In this document: in pieces, positions 13,346 through 14,276 of the stretch
Layout of the letters: each line of letters starts with the position of its first letter
Numbering within the stretch: position 1 is the stretch's first letter
Assembly: GCA_045535465.1 (NCBI GenBank)
Contig: JAZSLS010000136.1
Span: forward strand, 1-14,276
DNA length: 14,276 bases
DNA from: SIG636 sp045535465
GTDB taxonomy: Bacteria; Bacillota; Clostridia; Oscillospirales; CAG-382
Direction: 5' to 3'
Translations under genes and position numbers: made by a program
Notes under the pieces: model-generated
Seen by the model: the letters and a program-made list of their open reading frames with translations, nothing else
What the model was told of the DNA's origin: nothing
Databases searched by the model: none

Positions 13346-14185
13346 ATGAAGAGGATTGTGTCTGTTCAGGATATATCCTGCCTTGGTAAGTGTTCTCTTA
13401 CCGTTGCTTTACCCATAATATCTGCTATGGGTGTTGAATGTGCCGTTGTGCCTACTGCGGTGCTTTCTACTCATACTATGTTCCGCGGATATACTTTCCG
13501 TGACCTTACCGACGATATACAGCCTATAATTAAACACTGGCAAAAAGAAAATATAAACTACGATGCGGTGTATACGGGCTACCTCGGTTCCTTTGAGCAG
13601 CTTAAGCTGGTAGGAGAGATGTTTGATACCTACAAAAAGGATGGCGCTTTAGTGGTCGTTGACCCTGTTATGGCTGACAATGGTAAGCTTTATCCCGGTT
13701 TTACCGAGGAGTTTGCAAAAAGTATGGCAGGTATTTGCGGGAAGGCAGACGTTATAGTACCTAACCTTACGGAAGCGTCTTATATGCTTGGCGTACCCTA
13801 TGTCGGTTCTGATTATGATGAGGCGTATATTAAGGATATGCTCCGCAAGCTTTGCGCTCTCGGTTGTAAGCAGGCTGTTATAACAGGTGTAAGCTTTGAA
13901 AAGGGCCGTCTTGGCGTAATGTCCTACAATTCCGAAACTGATAATTTCTTTACCTATTTTAACACACACCTTCCTGTTAGCTACCACGGCACCGGTGATA
14001 TATTCACCTCTTGTCTTGTAGGCGGTTTAATGAACGATTTAGGTCTTGAAGCTGCTTTGAAAATTGCTGTTGATTACACGGTAGATTGTATAGCAAAAAC
14101 TACGGAAAACCCCGATAGTCGCAGCTACGGTGTGGATTTTGAGGCATCCATCCCAATGCTTGTAAGGCTTCTTGAAAACAAATAA
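13346..14185 (+). CDS. Pyridoxal/pyridoxamine kinase (PdxK/PdxY family)
   Basis: This 279-residue ribokinase-fold enzyme phosphorylates pyridoxal, pyridoxine or pyridoxamine with ATP in the vitamin B6 salvage pathway. The opening VSVQDISCLGKCSLTVALPIISAMGVECAVVPTAVLSTHT is the vitamer-binding region of this family. VVVDPVMADNGKLY (103-116) and VIVPNLTEASYMLG (136-149) are ATP-fold motifs. HGTGDIFTS (214-222) holds the anion hole and catalytic D218. It starts 14 bases after the permease stop with only a weak ribosome site (GAAAG or GAAGTG), so expression probably depends on the exporter transcript. Its metabolic link to the exporter is not obvious. Confidence 0.9.
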   Translation: MKRIVSVQDISCLGKCSLTVALPIISAMGVECAVVPTAVLSTHTMFRGYTFRDLTDDIQPIIKHWQKENINYDAVYTGYLGSFEQLKLVGEMFDTYKKDGALVVVDPVMADNGKLYPGFTEEFAKSMAGICGKADVIVPNLTEASYMLGVPYVGSDYDEAYIKDMLRKLCALGCKQAVITGVSFEKGRLGVMSYNSETDNFFTYFNTHLPVSYHGTGDIFTSCLVGGLMNDLGLEAALKIAVDYTVDCIAKTTENPDSRSYGVDFEASIPMLVRLLENK

Positions 14186-14193
14186 TTGTTTTT

Positions 14194-14237
14194 CCCCTTG
14201 TTTTTGTTTAATTTGACAGAAACAAGGGGGCTTTTTT
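14194..14237 (+). terminator. Terminator of the exporter-kinase operon
   Basis: CCCCTTGTTT (14194-14203) pairs perfectly with AAACAAGGGG (14220-14229), extendable by a T-G pair, followed by C and six T (14232-14237). After it about 40 bases remain with no gene; TAAAAT at 14263-14268 might be a -10 for a gene beyond the edge. Confidence 0.88.
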
Positions 14238-14276
14238 GTCTAAAAATAGTGGGCGTCTTTTGGTAAAATTAACAAA

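Overview
The window looks like chromosomal DNA of a low-to-moderate-GC, Gram-positive anaerobe of the class Clostridia. The grounds are strong AGGAGG ribosome binding sites, housekeeping (sigma-A type) promoters close to consensus, T-rich intrinsic terminators, a CotJC-like manganese catalase, an OhrR close to the Bacillus form, and zinc-ribbon and XRE regulators of a Firmicutes type. The species cannot be told. I see no rRNA, tRNA, CRISPR array, insertion sequence or phage gene.

Layout. (1) 1-712, minus: a membrane transglutaminase-like protein, cut by the left edge. (2) 1061-2291, plus: two small XRE-family regulators, one with a zinc ribbon and one with three membrane segments, each with its own promoter, ended by a terminator shared with the facing gene. 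(3) 2337-2999, minus: manganese catalase. (4) 3094-5842, plus: a peroxide-defence operon read from a consensus promoter. Its genes are a Cys-type glutathione peroxidase (frameshifted twice), flavodoxin, an FMN split-barrel protein, OhrR and a nitroreductase-fold protein, closed by a 19-bp perfect stem terminator. (5) 5843-6042: a convergent intergenic stretch with phased T-tracts and two hairpins. (6) 6043-9750, minus: a SanA/YdcF-like DUF218 protein and a radical SAM/SPASM protein in one unit, then a zinc-ribbon membrane protein with an outer repeat domain read from its own promoter. (7) 9751-10066: intergenic, with a SulP terminator and an unexplained hairpin-rich stretch. (8) 10067-11353, minus: a SulP permease lacking a STAS domain. 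(9) 11461-14237, plus: an ABC-2 exporter (ATPase and permease) followed by a pyridoxal/pyridoxamine kinase, with terminator.

The most coherent story is in regions 3 and 4. An OhrR regulator lies inside an operon whose promoter carries two imperfect copies of an OhrR-box-like sequence across and just after the -10, so the operon is probably autoregulated by organic peroxides. The usual OhrR target, the peroxidase Ohr, is absent from the window, and a Cys-type glutathione peroxidase takes first place. That peroxidase is broken in this sequence by two opposite one-base shifts in short homopolymer runs, which is either recent decay or sequencing error. A divergent manganese catalase adds hydrogen peroxide removal.

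Several gene starts were moved from the longest possible reading frame to the start with a proper ribosome binding site. For the first XRE gene, the longest frame begins inside the -10 box and cannot be right. All functions are assigned by eye from sequence motifs; no database search was run.
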